A DNA stretch of 64,000 bases from Ceratodon purpureus (Eukaryota; Streptophyta; Bryopsida; Pseudoditrichales; Ditrichaceae). Made by a program: the position numbers and the translations under genes. Shown here piece after piece: positions 1 to 9,919 of this stretch; position 1 is the first letter of the stretch; each line of letters opens with the position of its first letter. The notes under the pieces are model-generated. The model saw nothing but the letters and a program-made list of their open reading frames with translations. It did not search any database and was not told the DNA's origin. Location: assembly GCA_014871385.1 (NCBI GenBank), contig CM026426.1, forward strand, positions 15,038,517 to 15,102,516. The letters are read 5' to 3'.

Positions 1-504
1 ATGTGCATTTGGCAGGGTGAGACAAATGCATTTTAGGGTGTTCTGGCGACAACTGGGCTCCGGGATTGCTTCGAGATCGTTGCCGTTATGAACTATCAAG
101 TTTGGGTGGTGGAGGGTCCTTCTCAAGGTAGAGGTGCTAATAACTGAGAAGGGCTACCAACCAATTGTTTTGGACATCCCATCTTTCAACTATGTATTGT
201 TTGTGTTAATGGCTTTTCATTGGCCAAGTAATAGTTGAATACTCATTACTTTTTGTGACTTCTTGTGGTTATTTTTGGTGGTTTCCATAAGCACCTACCG
301 TTAATTATTGGAATTCTAGTTTCTGGACCTTTGAATGTTCAGAGAAAATTTAATACAGCTTCTAAAAATTTGATTTTTTTTATTCGTATCTTCTAAGTTT
401 GTTCAAAACCTGGTTTATGTTTATCACGTCTCTAGTGTAATATGGCTAACAGAAGTGCTCCAATTTTGTCAATTTTTGGCGTTCTACCCAAAAACCATAT
501 CTAA
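1..504. other. No gene recognised
   Basis: AT-rich sequence with stops in all frames. I see no conserved protein, RNA or element terminus here. Confidence 0.5.
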
Positions 505-1612
505 GATCTTCATTACTTCAATTTAACCCCTAAAGCATTTGGCCATAAAATCCCAAATTCTGCCTCAATTCTGCCCTGTTTTAATTCAAGGAAAAATTAT
601 GCAAATTTAAACCTATGTTAAAGAATCTAACCGTAGGATCTAGTACCTAACTTGTACATGTATGTGTACACAAAATTTTAGATTGTAACTCCTTTCCGTT
701 TGGAAGATCGTAAGGTTTGAACTTGAGAGAAAAGTTTTTTTTGGTACTGCCCGGCAGGCACAGCCACCCTTTGGAGAGTGAAACAGCCATTTTTTTGAGA
801 TTGTGTGGTTGGAGGCTCTTCAGTTTTAGATTCTAAAGTGAGTTGGGGGTATGCTCAAAAAAATTGAAGACAATACAACACACAGAAGCACTGGAAAACC
901 ACATTTCTAGTGACGGGAGTCAAATGAATTGCATTATATACATTGGCTCTTTTTCCACACTACAAATGCCTAAGAAGATCATCTATTTTTTGAAATCTAA
1001 ACGGTGTATACATGCATTTGTATGGAAAAGAAATTTTAGAGGAAAAAAATCCAAAAAATAAATAAATCCAAAATAGATATGAATTTTACAGCATATATTG
1101 TGGTTTAGGAGGAGAAAATGGTGAAGGAATAATGGGTGACGAAGCTGTTTGAAAGTTTTCATCAAACTTGAAATTTTGACTGAATATATCTCAAGATCCG
1201 TACGGTCAAACTTTTCAAAACTTAGGATGTAGACTAATTAGATCGCTCTGAACAAGATCCTACAGTTGGATTTCTCAACATCAAGTTAAAAAAAAAATTG
1301 CGAAACGATTTCAGAAAGGATCATTTGGAAGTCACTATAGAGTGTCACAAATTTGGTACACCACTCCAAACCTGCCCGAGCTGCCCTGAATTGAATTTTG
1401 ATCTTTACACACAAATTATTTCTTAACTACGGGCCCGATAAAAGTAAAGTTTGGTCTTGTTAGAAAGATATGACAATTTGCCATGTTGTGCCAAAGTTAC
1501 AACCACATCCGGTAAAATTTGGCTCATAGGGAGCTTGACCGGACCCAAAATCATACCAAAACTGTTGAGTTGATGCTTTAGGGGTTAAACAATTCAAAAT
1601 CTTGAAGATTAA
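505..1612. repeat. Foldback element, copy 1
   Basis: The ends are inverted copies of each other: TTTAACCCCTAAAGCAT near 524-542 reappears reversed near 1,573-1,589, each preceded by an ATCTTCA-type stretch. Further inside, a segment with CCGTAGGATCTAG (about 630-645) has a diverged inverted partner with AGATCCTACAGTTGG (about 1,253-1,270). A related copy lies at 54,690-55,330 in the same orientation and shares the CCTGTTTTGG, GTAGGATCTAGTA and CTGCYCGGCA blocks. It is a non-coding, probably non-autonomous DNA element; no transposase and no clear target duplication is visible. Confidence 0.6.
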
Positions 1613-1750
1613 TACTAATTAAAAACAACTTGCATGCCTACTCTACTATATTGCTATAAATGCAAATGATTTTATTTTTGTTTTTTCTTTGGAGTATATT
1701 ATTGAAGGTATAGTATGGTCTTGAAATCTTTCTTTCTTTCTTTTCTTTTC

Positions 1751-1792
<42 letters not shown>

Positions 1793-3054
1793 TTTTTGTT
1801 TTTGTTTTTGGAGACAAATGGTGAAATTCCATTGCAATAAGTATAAGGTTTCAAAGACTTCTAATAGATAAACTTAATTCACTTGTAAATTCATTTATGA
1901 AAAGATGCAATTTCCAAATTTGTTGAAAAATGAATTTCAACTTTAAGTCCTATGTTAGTAAAAAGAAGGTAAAATTTTTTATTTAACTCCTAAAATTCCT
2001 TGACTATGTTTCACCAAAAAAAACGCTCCAAAGTTACTATTTCTAATGTAAAAAGCATGAATGACTAAAACATCATTATTTTCTAATTCTAGCTGTAAGA
2101 TCTTCAACTAGATTATTCTGGTAGACAACTCAAAAAAATTCATCAAAATCAGCCGTAGATAAAAGAGGATTATAGCTATTGAAATTTGGAAAACAAACTT
2201 TTTTGACAAGGTATTTGACTAGGTTGACACACTCTAACTTTTTTTCCTTAGAATTTTTGCATTATGGATTTTGGGGGTTTTGGTGCATGTCAAAGAAGAC
2301 TAAGTTAGCTAATTCTGTAAATAAAATTATACACAAAAGTCAAGTGTAGCATCTTAAAAACAATGTTAAGTATTTATAGAAAAAATCTCAGAGGCAACAA
2401 ATGTATTTAGCATGGCTACCTGAATTGCCCAACGAACACAAAATTCCACTTCGGGTACCATAATTATTTTTTGAAATGTATAATTGAAAAAAATAACAGC
2501 TTCCCTCATAGTCCTTGTTATGGCAAACATTCAAAAAAAAATTCAAAAAATATCGGTTTAAATTAAAGTTACAGGTACATGCCCAAACTCTTAAAAAAGC
2601 CAAATCTTGCCACTTTGTCCTTAACAGGTTAATAAATTGTATATATTAATTTTAGATATAACTGACACAAGACTGAACTTCATGTCAATATTTTGGTGGA
2701 AAGAAGATTGGATTTATGAATTTCTCTATTTGCAACTATGATGATTTTAATTCATATACAAAACATTTCAAGCTCTAATAATGAAAAAATTAAACTAAGC
2801 AAGGTGTCATCTACCATTGTTATTCACTTGTATCTTCGATCTAATTCCATCTTTTTAAAATCTTAATCCCTAAATGTAAAAACATGTCTTTGTGGCAAAT
2901 ACATAATATTTTTACTATATTTGAAGAGCATATGTTGCTTAAATCATGTGATTTCTAAACAATAAATGGTATTCTACATCAAAGCTTTCTAATGACATAT
3001 TTTGTTTAAAAATTGATATCCAATTGTGAAATAGAAGCAATTGTATTCTAAATG
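1613..3054. other. AT-rich intergenic DNA
   Basis: No ORF with recognisable similarity, no RNA gene and no clear element ends. Open frames here are short and low in complexity. Confidence 0.5.
1727..1816 (+). repeat. T/C low-complexity tract
   Basis: TTTC repeats run into more than 30 consecutive T and then TTTTG repeats. The lysine-rich minus-strand frames over it are artefacts of composition. It could be the tail of an old retroposed sequence, but no body is recognised next to it. Confidence 0.8.
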
Positions 3055-3057
3055 AAG

Positions 3058-3990
3058 TACACTCACGTACACTTCATTTACGAATTCCTCTTTGGAGAAA
3101 GTTCGTATGCAAAATTTGAAATTCTATTATGGACTAAAAAACGATCGGATTTGAAAACCGTAAAGTGTGTTGGAATCACATCAGAGTGTACTATAATCCT
3201 GTGATGGAATTTTAAATCTTTTCTGTAATATCTATCAACATATTACAATTATGCTACAATATACACCATTTGCTATAGACTAGTCCTATCTTTTGCTTGA
3301 ATTACATTGTACATTTCAATTGCAATTTTGAAATGAGCTTCCAAAGTTGTTCTTGGGATACTTGAGTGCATACTTGTGGTACATTGATATATTTCTTGTA
3401 TGGTATGTGGCTTGAAGAAATTGCTACATAACTCCTATTTAGTAGTAAACTTTTTCCAAAACTAGTGGATGCCTTTCACGCTACTACAAATGTCATCCAA
3501 AGACTTGAAGGATGGTTAAAGGCTATTAAAGTAATAGCAACGATGTCAAGCTCAAATGTTTCTAGTATTCTTGCCAAGATCAAATGAAGATTTATTTTCC
3601 ATCTTGAATTTTGATTGAAAATCCATAAGAAAGCACTCCTTAACAAAAAATCCAAAAGAGAAAAGTCTTTTTATCATTCAAGTATGCGCCAAAGTATCCT
3701 AAGAACAACTTTAGATGCTCATTTCAAAATTGCAATTGAAATGTACAATGTAATCCAAGCAAAAGGTAGGACTAGTCAATGGCAAATGGTGTATAGCATA
3801 ATTGTAATATGTTGAATGACATTATAGATATGATTTAAAATTTCATCATAGTATTATGGTACAATCAGATGTGATTCCAACACCCTTTACAGTTTTCAAA
3901 TCCGATAATTTTTGAGTTCATAATAGAATTTCAAATTTTGCATGCAAACTTCCTCCAAAGGAATTCGTAAATGAAGTGTACCTGACTGTA
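3058..3990. repeat. Long imperfect inverted repeat (hairpin element)
   Basis: Two arms of about 320 bases, 3,058-3,378 and 3,678-3,990, are reverse complements over nearly their whole length and are separated by a loop of about 300 bases. Matching landmarks are TACACTTCATTTACGAATTC (left arm) against GAATTCGTAAATGAAGTGTA (right arm), and CATTTCAATTGCAATTTTGA against its complement. The arms differ by scattered substitutions and small indels. A transcript would fold into one very long stem. It resembles a foldback MITE; no target duplication could be fixed. Confidence 0.8.
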
Positions 3991-4257
3991 CAGTTTAAAA
4001 TACTATACAAGGGGTGTGGACTCAGAGAAATGTTGATTTGTAGGGAAGCTGAGTTGTATATGGCTGTTGGTCTGTGTCATCCTTTGCGAAGAATCTTGCA
4101 TGGGACAAAGTAAGCACAAGCACTTGAGTTGGCGTGAATGAAAAAGCCTCGTCAGGTTTTACAACAAATTGTTCTCTTTGAACTTCGATGCACAATCTGA
4201 TTGGGGTGACGTAGGTATTGAATGTAAATCCCAAGCCCAAAGGTTACAGCCAAAAAT

Positions 4258-4488
4258 TTGGTGGCTCTGATTCATATGGAGCCAACTCATGCTGTAATTT
4301 CTTGGATCTCAGGACTTGTTTGTGAGAGACTATTATTCAAGAGGTTTGTCTTATATCTAGGTTGGAGATCTTGCAATATGAGTAATTCGAAAGGACTAGA
4401 GGTTGAGGCAGAAGCACTCTATAAATGGTCAAGAGATTGTGCAGCAACTCCAAAGATTAGCAACAAGATCGTTGACTTAGATGTACTG
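4258..4488 (+). pseudogene. Unrecognised small ORF, split by the Tc1-like element
   Basis: An open frame runs from 4,258 up to the TA where the Tc1-like element begins. It would continue directly after the element: joining base 4,488/4,490 to 6,206 keeps the frame open for about 25 more codons, to a stop near 6,280. The middle of the protein has acidic and aromatic stretches (EAEALYKWSRD, then KIVDLDVLY before the break). I do not recognise a family. That the frame stays open across the empty site suggests it was once coding, but it could be chance. There is no promoter or splice evidence. Confidence 0.3.
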
Positions 4489-4490
4489 TA

Positions 4491-4523
4491 CAGTACCTGG
4501 AAGAAAAGATACGTGAATTTTCC
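4491..4523 (+). repeat. Left terminal inverted repeat of the Tc1-like element
   Basis: Begins CAGTACCTGG directly after the TA duplication. Related sequence further in (around 4,540-4,600) suggests the inverted repeat is longer but decayed. Confidence 0.85.
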
Positions 4524-4964
4524 TTAACTCCAAGTTCACTAGAGTACAGACAGTGAACTTCAAGTGAGCACTACAAGTTCACTTTGTGAGCAATTATCTT
4601 GGGATTTCCACCTATTTTTAGAAATAGGAGGAAGGTTGTGAAAAGTAAGTGGTTTATGTCTAAATATAGAAAAATCTATGTAAAGTAATATTTCTCCATT
4701 GCCCTATCTAAAGTGTGTCCTCATCTTTTTCATACACTAGCTATTATTAGGCCTCATAATGGTATAATAATGCTTTGGACCACTGTTTTTAAAAAAGATA
4801 TGTATGTGATATTGAATTGTGATTGCATTGCGAGTTGTAGGGTTAACTTTTGAGATCATTGTTTATGTTAACGTGACTTCGTTTAACGTGTGGTGTATTA
4901 TTCTTGTTGAAAGAAGTTTGTTTGGAGTTGTGGATAGGTTGAGTGGCAGAATCTTTTGAGAAAG

Positions 4965-5988
4965 ATGAAGACTAGAGCGTTGACAGATGCTGAGAAAGGA
5001 CAAGTGGTTGGAATGGACAAAGCTGGAAGTAAAGGTGTAGAGATAGCAAGAGAATTAGGTATGCCCTCTTCCACTGTTTATGGTGTTATAAACAGTTTCA
5101 AAAAACAAGGAATTGTAAAGTCACCAAAGCCAGCGGGTAGGCCTCGAAAGTTGACATAGCAGAATATGAGACAGTTAGAACGCCTCCTTAGTAAAGATCG
5201 TCGTAGACCACTCACAAAAATTACAAATGAGATGGCAAGTGTTGCAAAGGTTAGTACTCGTACTATAAGGAACGTTTTGCAAACCCTTGGTTATAAAAGT
5301 CGTGTTGCAGCAAAAAACTTTTCTCAATAAGAAGCACATGGCAGACATGTTAGCATTTGCTAAAGAGTATAAAAACTGGACTGGGGAGGATAGGAAGAAG
5401 GTAATTTGGACTGATGAATCATCTTTCGAAATATGAAGGAGTCCTAGACAAATTAGAGTGTGGCGAAAGGCTTATGAAAGATATTCACATAAATGTTTAC
5501 CACCAACTTTCAAGTCCATGCGTACATTGGTGATGGTTTGGGGTGCTTTTAGTGGCTTTGATAAGGCTCCTTTAGTAATCATACCTCTAGATAAGCGAAG
5601 TGCAGGGGATTTTGTGGATCTTATTTACCAAAACACTTTAACTCCATTTTATTTTCTCCATGATCATCACAAAGACAAGATACTTATGGAGGATGGCGCT
5701 TCAGTCCATCGCAGCAATTTGCCAAACAAGTGGAGATAAGCTATTGGTATAAAGAAGTTGAAGTGGCATACCAACTCTCCAGATCTAAATCCAATAAAGA
5801 ACCTATGGATGATTATTAAAGATGAAGTTCAGAGTACATCCCGGCCACAAAATAAAGAAGAATTGGTGGAATCCCTTCATAGAGTATAGAGAGAGATACC
5901 TTCAGATCTCTTACAAACTCTTATTGATACTATGCCTACACGTATGAAGGAAGTAATTAGTGCAAAAGGTGGTAGTACTAGTTTTTGA
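4965..5988 (+). pseudogene. Tc1-like transposase, inactivated
   Basis: The frame begins at ATG 4,965. It first encodes a helix-turn-helix (residues about 5-60: ARELGMPSSTVYG) followed by the basic AGRPRK linker of Tc1 transposases, then a stop at 5,157-5,159. After it come a second HTH-like part, a frameshift near 5,315-5,330, a catalytic core with WTDES (first Asp, about 5,410) and a stop just after it, MEDGASVHR (second Asp, about 5,690) with a stop near 5,738, and SPDLNPIKNLW (about 5,778-5,810). In the family this last motif is NPIENLW with the catalytic Glu; here it is Lys (AAG, 5,797-5,799). The C-terminus MPTRMKEVISAKGG is typical Tc1. Stops, a frameshift and the lost Glu make it dead. 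Confidence 0.88.
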
Positions 5989-6171
5989 GTACTATATAGG
6001 AGAAAGCAAATTATGTGTTGATTTTGGTTTTCTTTCTACGTGAGCAAATTCTGTTATTGAAATAAGGCTACAAGCTTTCAAATGCAATTTTTCGCATTAA
6101 ATTCCATGAATATTCAAGCTCGCATGAGCTCACCAAAGTAGTTGTTCAGTACATTTTTCTAGAAAATTTCA

Positions 6172-6203
6172 GAGAATCACGTATCTTTTCTTCCCGGGTA
6201 TTG
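6172..6203 (-). repeat. Right terminal inverted repeat of the Tc1-like element
   Basis: On the minus strand it begins CAATACCCGGG next to TA 6,204-6,205 and continues AAGAAAAGATACGTGA, identical to the left repeat over that stretch. Confidence 0.85.
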
Positions 6204-6280
6204 TACAAGTTGCCTCGCCTTCCTTCTTGTCAACATTTGCTCAACACAACCATGGTTTTATTTAAATTTCATGCTTAGTA

Positions 6281-6815
6281 GAGCGAGACGCTATCTCTGC
6301 GATTGAAAATAAGAAGATATGGCAAAGATGTCCTCAAATCGAGGTAAATTAATGGCGATGGTTTAGATTTTTCAACAAGAATTTGGCGATAGAGATGCTG
6401 TTACCCTAGATTCACTGTTCCGTTCAGTGGCGAATAAAAAATATTTTTTTACTGTACTTTGGCTACTTATTCGAGGATCAATATGCATGCTTGGCAAGTT
6501 CAAATATTCATACCTTGGGAATTTGGCGACGTACATTCACATTCACAAGAGACACCGAAGTATAACTACAAACCCATGCAGACTTAACACATCCATAAAG
6601 GCAAAACAGAGTCACGAAATCCAAACAAGTGCTAGGGAAGAGTTGAACCCCAACTTCAGAGCCTCCTAATGCAGCTAGCACTTCCACCCGCCCCACCACA
6701 TGTTAGTTAATATGTTTGAAAAATCATGACTTGCAAACACTTGTCGTCATGATGGAAACAAAGGCTTATACATTACTTACACATTAGCTCTTCTCAGGCT
6801 TTGCCTTCCATCATG
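6281..6815. other. No gene recognised
   Basis: Short frames only, with no similarity I can name. It separates the Tc1-like insertion from the hAT fossil. Confidence 0.45.
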
Positions 6816-7345
6816 TTAGTCAGTAATTGCAGACTGATAGGGAAAGGACTCTTGAGCGAAAAAATCATGGGTGTAGCTCTTTACGCATGTGTCTAGATAG
6901 CGCCCTAGCCTGTTATGAAGTTTTAATTTCACGAAGGAGAGAATATTGAAAGTCCTCTTGTCCCCGACACTTCCAAGCATGGTCGTTATAGCAAGTTCGG
7001 CCACCTTGATCCTCTTGCTCATTTTGCTGAGCATAAGGGTGTTTTCCCCAACAGTCCTCCACAGCTTAGTCATGGGGTTCAAATCTCGCGGTTCATCCAT
7101 GGCTGCCCGAGCATATGACTTCATGGTCGGTTTACACAACAAAGTCTACAATTGCAAAGTCTTCGCATCCAGCAAGGGATTCACCTCTCGGATACTTGGT
7201 TCCTACTTGGTCCCACTCTTCACTATTTTGGTAACACGGTACTGAGCTTTCAGAGTAGCCGTATATAGAGAGAAGAGCTCATCATCATTGGCTTGCACCC
7301 AGAATTGTAGGAACACAACACACAAAGCATTCATCAAATTACAAT
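6816..7345 (-). pseudogene. hAT transposase, C-terminal part
   Basis: Minus-strand reading from 7,345 gives a segment beginning NLMNALCVVFLQFWVQANDD, then, after stops and frame changes, RDLNPMTKLWRTVGENT (about 7,085-7,040) and LGSVGDKRTFNILSFVKLK (about 6,970-6,910), ending near ESFPYQSAITD. The last block matches the hAT C-terminal dimerisation domain (family pattern LGSVEDER.FSTLSFMKSKLRNRL). The upstream half of the same gene is at 20,891-21,560; the two are separated by a TIR element and by a 12.8-kb insertion inside that element. Several stops make it a fossil. It is the plant BED-type hAT kind, but the BED finger itself is not in the window. Confidence 0.75.
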
Positions 7346-7978
7346 TTGGGGGAAGCACAATAAAGTGGATCACAAAAGTGGACGTCTCATTGCTAGTTTC
7401 AGCCCTTTTGCAAAAATTGCACAAAACTGATGGAAAGATGTAATTGAAGTCAATTTTTTTTGCTAATATAGATTCTTAACTTGTTTTTGTACTACTTGGA
7501 AAAGCTTCATGCAAGATAGACACTTTAAAGTTATTGTATGAGGGCTTCAAACCCAAGCAAAGTGAATGCAGTCATTTGAAAAAGTGGCTATAAAAGAGTC
7601 AAAAACTATCTAAAAATCACTTTTGATGAAGTGGTGCCCTTTGTATGTTTAAATTGTATTCTAAAATAGGCAATTCATATACTCATTAGTTGGTTTAGGG
7701 TTCTAAAAGTACCGCAATGATGTTTTTAGGAGGTTTTTTTCCGCAATACTTTTTGTCACTTTTTTTTTCACCGAACATTGAATTTTTAAATTGAAAAAAA
7801 CATCCTCTAAAGACAATAGAGGGCACCAAATGAAGAAATAAGACTTTGGAAAAGTTCATTTTCATGATTTAGAATTAGTCGTTAGATTAAGTTTCAATTG
7901 AGGATGTTCTTTTCATGTAAATGCGTGTAAGATATCTTATGACACCTTAAATAGTGACTAAAATGCTCAAAAACTACA
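7346..7978 (-). mobile_element. TIR element, larger part (split copy)
   Basis: Reverse complement of most of the complete copy at 30,517-31,258. The outer end at 7,346 reads GGGGGAAGCACAATAAAGTG. The element is cut at 7,978, where the 12.8-kb insertion begins; the remaining 110 bases are at 20,781-20,890. It was inserted in the hAT gene, and a 4-bp duplication AATT is possible. There is no coding capacity. Confidence 0.8.
7969..7978 (+). repeat. Target-site duplication AAAAACTACA (left)
   Basis: Identical to 20,771-20,780. Sequence left of this copy and right of the other rejoins into one continuous TIR element, so the pair marks the ends of an insertion. Confidence 0.8.
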
Positions 7979-8169
7979 GAGAGAGAGAGAAACTTTGGTC
8001 TCCGGAGGAGACCAACGTAAATTAAGTGTCTGTTCAATCCACCCCCAATCTAATGTCCTCAGGATAAAGGTATGGAAGTAAAGATCTACTCCCCCCTTTT
8101 GAGAGTAGACACTTTAGTTACAAGTAACCAGTAACAAAAAACGAGTAAAACGGGCATATAAGGTAGTTT

Positions 8170-8412
8170 GCAGTGGTAGTTTGAACGCCAAGCCACAAGC
8201 TCATTGTTGGTTGGCAGTGAGCGTTTGTCTCATATAGGTGGTCCGGGTTCGAACCTTGATGGACTCGTTTGAGCAGATGTGGGAGATGAAGTGGCTTGGT
8301 ACTGCTGAGTGAGAAATCGCAGACAAGAAATGTGTTGTGTCAACCAACAGCCCACCCAGTGACAAGCGACTTTGCACCCGTGTGCTAACATATAAATAAA
8401 GTGGCTCTAGCT
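8170..8412 (+). mobile_element. tRNA-derived SINE-like unit
   Basis: Contains GGTCCGGGTTCGAACCTTGA (about 8,240-8,260), a good polymerase III B box, and upstream TTGGCAGTGAGCG (about 8,210-8,222), an imperfect A box at roughly tRNA spacing. The tRNA-like head is followed by about 150 bases of unrelated body ending in an A/T-rich tail (ATATAAATAAAG, about 8,390-8,401). It cannot be drawn as a complete cloverleaf, so it is not a tRNA gene. Confidence 0.45.
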
Positions 8413-8440
8413 ACTAAAAAATTTTGTTTTATAATTTGGG

Positions 8441-9439
8441 CTATGGCGGTTCCAGTGTCTCGGGTAATGGTTGTTGGTTTTTTATTCTTCTTTTGTGAAG
8501 AAGGATAGACATGGCATATTGTATGGCAATTGTATTAATATTTTTAAAGGTGTTTTTGATGGTAGGCTTGAAAATTTTGTATCAATCTTCTAGTAGTTTC
8601 ATCGATGGGATGTGTGTGGTGGCTCTGGCGCCAGGTGTGATAACCATGAGGGGGTCAACTTTCCAACCTTTAGCAATGATGCTGGCAATTAATGGATTGT
8701 ATTTCTTGGTTTTGGTTTCTAGTGATTCTGGGGAGAATCGATCATTGCAGTATGTAAATTCGATGAATTGTATGGTGAGGTTGGGGTCAATTTCTGTAAG
8801 GGGGTCGCTTTGGTATGGTAAGCCTTTGACGCAAAGAATATCTGGTCTAAATCGAGAGTTACAATGGCATCTTTGTATGCCACACGTGCAAGATAGTAGC
8901 CAATTAGGGACGGTATTTTCTAGGGATTTATCGTTGAAGGTGCGAGCATTCATAAGGATAAAGATTCGAGATTTTTCAGATGAGACAAGTAGTTTTCTAA
9001 TTTCCCAAACTGCTTTGTTATGTCTTTTGACTCGGAGTGAGTGAATGTATTGTTGTTGGCATGTGAGTAGTACGTGTAAGCATGTGTCCGGTTCAGGAGA
9101 GTTACAAATTGGGCATGAGATAGACGGAAATCTATCCTTGCCAAAGAACAGTTATTTTCTAGCTTGGCCCATGTAAGTCCCGGTATGGAATTTGATGAGG
9201 CATGATTTTTGTTTGTTTGTAATAGTTGGGTTATTCCAAAATTCATTGGAGAGTTCATTATCTGTATCGTCATTTTCTGTACATTTGCATGTGTTCGGGG
9301 TTTGCATGACCATTATTTCTAAGTTATTTTCTATATCATATTTCTTGGTTTGTTTTTCCAAGGGTTCGAACGGGGCCTTTGTCTGGAACAGATATCATGG
9401 ATGGCCAGTCGTCTTTTTGGAAGTAGTAGGGGGTTGCAT
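8441..9439 (-). pseudogene. LINE, CCHC finger and restriction-like endonuclease
   Basis: Minus strand: CPICNSPEPDTCLHVLLTC (9,106-9,063) is a C-x2-C-x9-H-x4-C finger, followed by QQQYIHSLRVKRHNKAVW, like the R(H)NKV block in R2-type proteins. Then come a second Cys/His group CTCGIQRCHC, FRPDILCV (8,851-8,830), QFIEFTYCND (about 8,768-8,740), KTKKYNPLI and PLMVITPGARAT. PD...E...K..KY fits the PD-(D/E)XK endonuclease of R2/R4/NeSL and Dualen elements, except that the PD-to-acid spacing is longer than usual. The frame runs to the stop at 8,441-8,443 with one internal stop near 8,580. Confidence 0.7.
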
Positions 9440-9919
9440 GGGCAAATTCATGTGCATATTCAGCCTTTCTATGAGCTTTGCGTGTCCCTAGTTTTGCTAG
9501 TTTGTCTGCCTCTTCATTGCCATCAATATCTACGAGTGCTCTGACTTTATATATTGCGGTTGGTTGTGTTCTTTGTTGTGGTAGTTCTTTGTTGTAGACA
9601 AGTGTGACTTGATTTGGATGACTGTTGTGTAATGTGGGGTGTTAAGTGAGTATAATACATTTAGACAATCGGTAAATATATATGCTGGTTCATTATGGAA
9701 TTGTGCGTTGAGAATTCTCAGTGTTTTGTGAATTGCCATCATTTCAATGCGTAGTATATTTTCGTAACCGTGTAATCTTTTGAGGATATTGAGGCCTTTG
9801 GAGCTGTAAATACTGAATCCAGCTTTTTCTCTCAGCCATTCGCCTGGACCAATTTCTCTTGGGGGTATAAAGGAGCCATCGGTGTAGTAGCTGAATTGTC
9901 GGTGGAATTTTAATGGTAA
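9440..9919 (-). pseudogene. LINE RNase H domain
   Basis: Minus strand: FSYYTDGSFIPP (about 9,900-9,868, first Asp), ENILRIEMMAIHKTL (about 9,760-9,730, Glu), YIFTDCLNVLYSL (about 9,690-9,655, second Asp) and, after a frame change, VDINGNEEADKLAKLG (about 9,530-9,490, the fourth acidic residue). All four catalytic positions of RNase HI are visible. It would remove the RNA template during second-strand synthesis. Stops near the end and a frameshift break the frame. Confidence 0.8.

Larger units (their letters stand above)
4491..6203 (+). mobile_element. Tc1/mariner-family transposon
   Basis: A 1.7-kb element bounded by TA dinucleotides (4,489-4,490 and 6,204-6,205), the target duplication expected for Tc1/mariner. 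The left end reads CAGTACCTGGAAGAAAAGAT and the right end, reversed, CAATACCCGGGAAGAAAAGA, so the terminal repeats match at most of the first 33 positions; CAGT is the usual Tc1 start. A degenerate transposase frame occupies the centre. Size, ends and coding content agree. It sits inside a small unrecognised ORF. Confidence 0.9.

Noticed and set aside
1638-1837. Lysine-rich minus-strand ORFs
   Set aside because: They are the complement of the poly-T and TTTC tract; composition only.
6508-6699. Opposed 60-80-codon ORFs near 6.5 kb
   Set aside because: No similarity, no codon-like pattern, overlapping on both strands.
8210-8262. tRNA gene
   Set aside because: B box is good but the A box is poor and acceptor and anticodon stems do not pair; better explained as a SINE head.
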